A stretch of DNA of 64,000 bases. Source: Enterococcus gallinarum NBRC 100675 (GTDB lineage Bacteria; Bacillota; Bacilli; Lactobacillales; Enterococcaceae). This document shows, one piece after another, positions 63,994 to 64,000 of the stretch (position 1 is its first letter; each line of letters begins with the position of its first letter). The stretch is from assembly GCF_001544275.1 (NCBI RefSeq), contig NZ_BCQE01000013.1:57031-121030 (forward strand), read 5' to 3'. Position numbers and translations under genes: made by a program. The notes beneath the pieces were generated by a model that saw only the letters and a list, made by a program, of their open reading frames with translations, made no database searches and was not told the origin of the DNA.

Positions 63994-64000
63994 ATTTTGG

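Overview
The window reads as chromosomal DNA of a low-GC Gram-positive bacterium, most probably an Enterococcus. The support is gene content: a complete divergent agmatine deiminase locus (aguR / aguBDAC) with catalytic Cys357 in AguA, a CstR / CoA-disulfide reductase-rhodanese sulfur module, LysM and SH3b-NlpC/P60 wall proteins, a heterodimeric EfrAB-like exporter, strong AGGAGG ribosome sites, CcpA-type cre boxes and hairpin-plus-T terminators. An E. casseliflavus / gallinarum-like species is a guess. I see no rRNA, tRNA, CRISPR array, insertion sequence or prophage.

Layout. 0-17.7 kb is a carbohydrate region: a GH125 mannosidase fragment and ROK sugar kinase, an aldo/keto reductase, a metal-dependent amidohydrolase, a GH65 phosphorylase, an RpiR-GH1-PTS IIBCA beta-glucoside operon, and an AraC-controlled ABC sugar transporter with a GH2 enzyme. 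One permease of that transporter is broken by a single-base frameshift in a C run. 17.8-22.0 kb is a compact operon of dipeptide epimerase, transglutaminase-like protein and OppA-type binding protein, suggesting uptake and recycling of cell-wall or mixed-chirality peptides. 22.06-22.58 kb is a non-coding block with three tandem 111-bp units, followed by the agmatine locus (22.6-28.4 kb) and a PurR-box-preceded guanine deaminase / nucleobase permease pair (28.6-31.3 kb).

31.5-48 kb carries a LysM protein behind a highly structured leader, a YjbR-like protein, a TetR gene divergent from the two-subunit ABC exporter, the CstR-controlled rhodanese / CoA-disulfide reductase operon whose two divergent promoters carry matching operators, a YrdC-family protein, a YitT protein, an L,D-transpeptidase, an alkyltransferase-like protein, a VOC protein, a two-gene PgaC/PgaD-like polysaccharide synthase and a YadGH-like ABC transporter. 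48-64 kb carries a DUF697 protein, an Mga/AtxA-like regulator next to a surface-anchored fumarate-reductase-like flavoprotein, a set of small membrane and stress-type proteins, an XRE regulator with membrane anchor paired with a secreted DUF5626-like protein, a second sugar ABC transporter with a clear promoter and cre box, a previously easy-to-miss 45-residue basic protein, and a four-SH3b NlpC/P60 wall hydrolase.

Most loci are catabolic and several are preceded by cre-like boxes (about 6.87, 9.37, 12.46, 23.69 and 58.48 kb), so the region behaves as a set of glucose-repressed scavenging functions for glycans, glucosides, peptides, agmatine and purines. The least explained signals are the tandem 111-bp block, several 70-120-nt foldback elements, the LysM leader, the helically phased repeats at the right edge, and the epimerase/transglutaminase/OppA operon.
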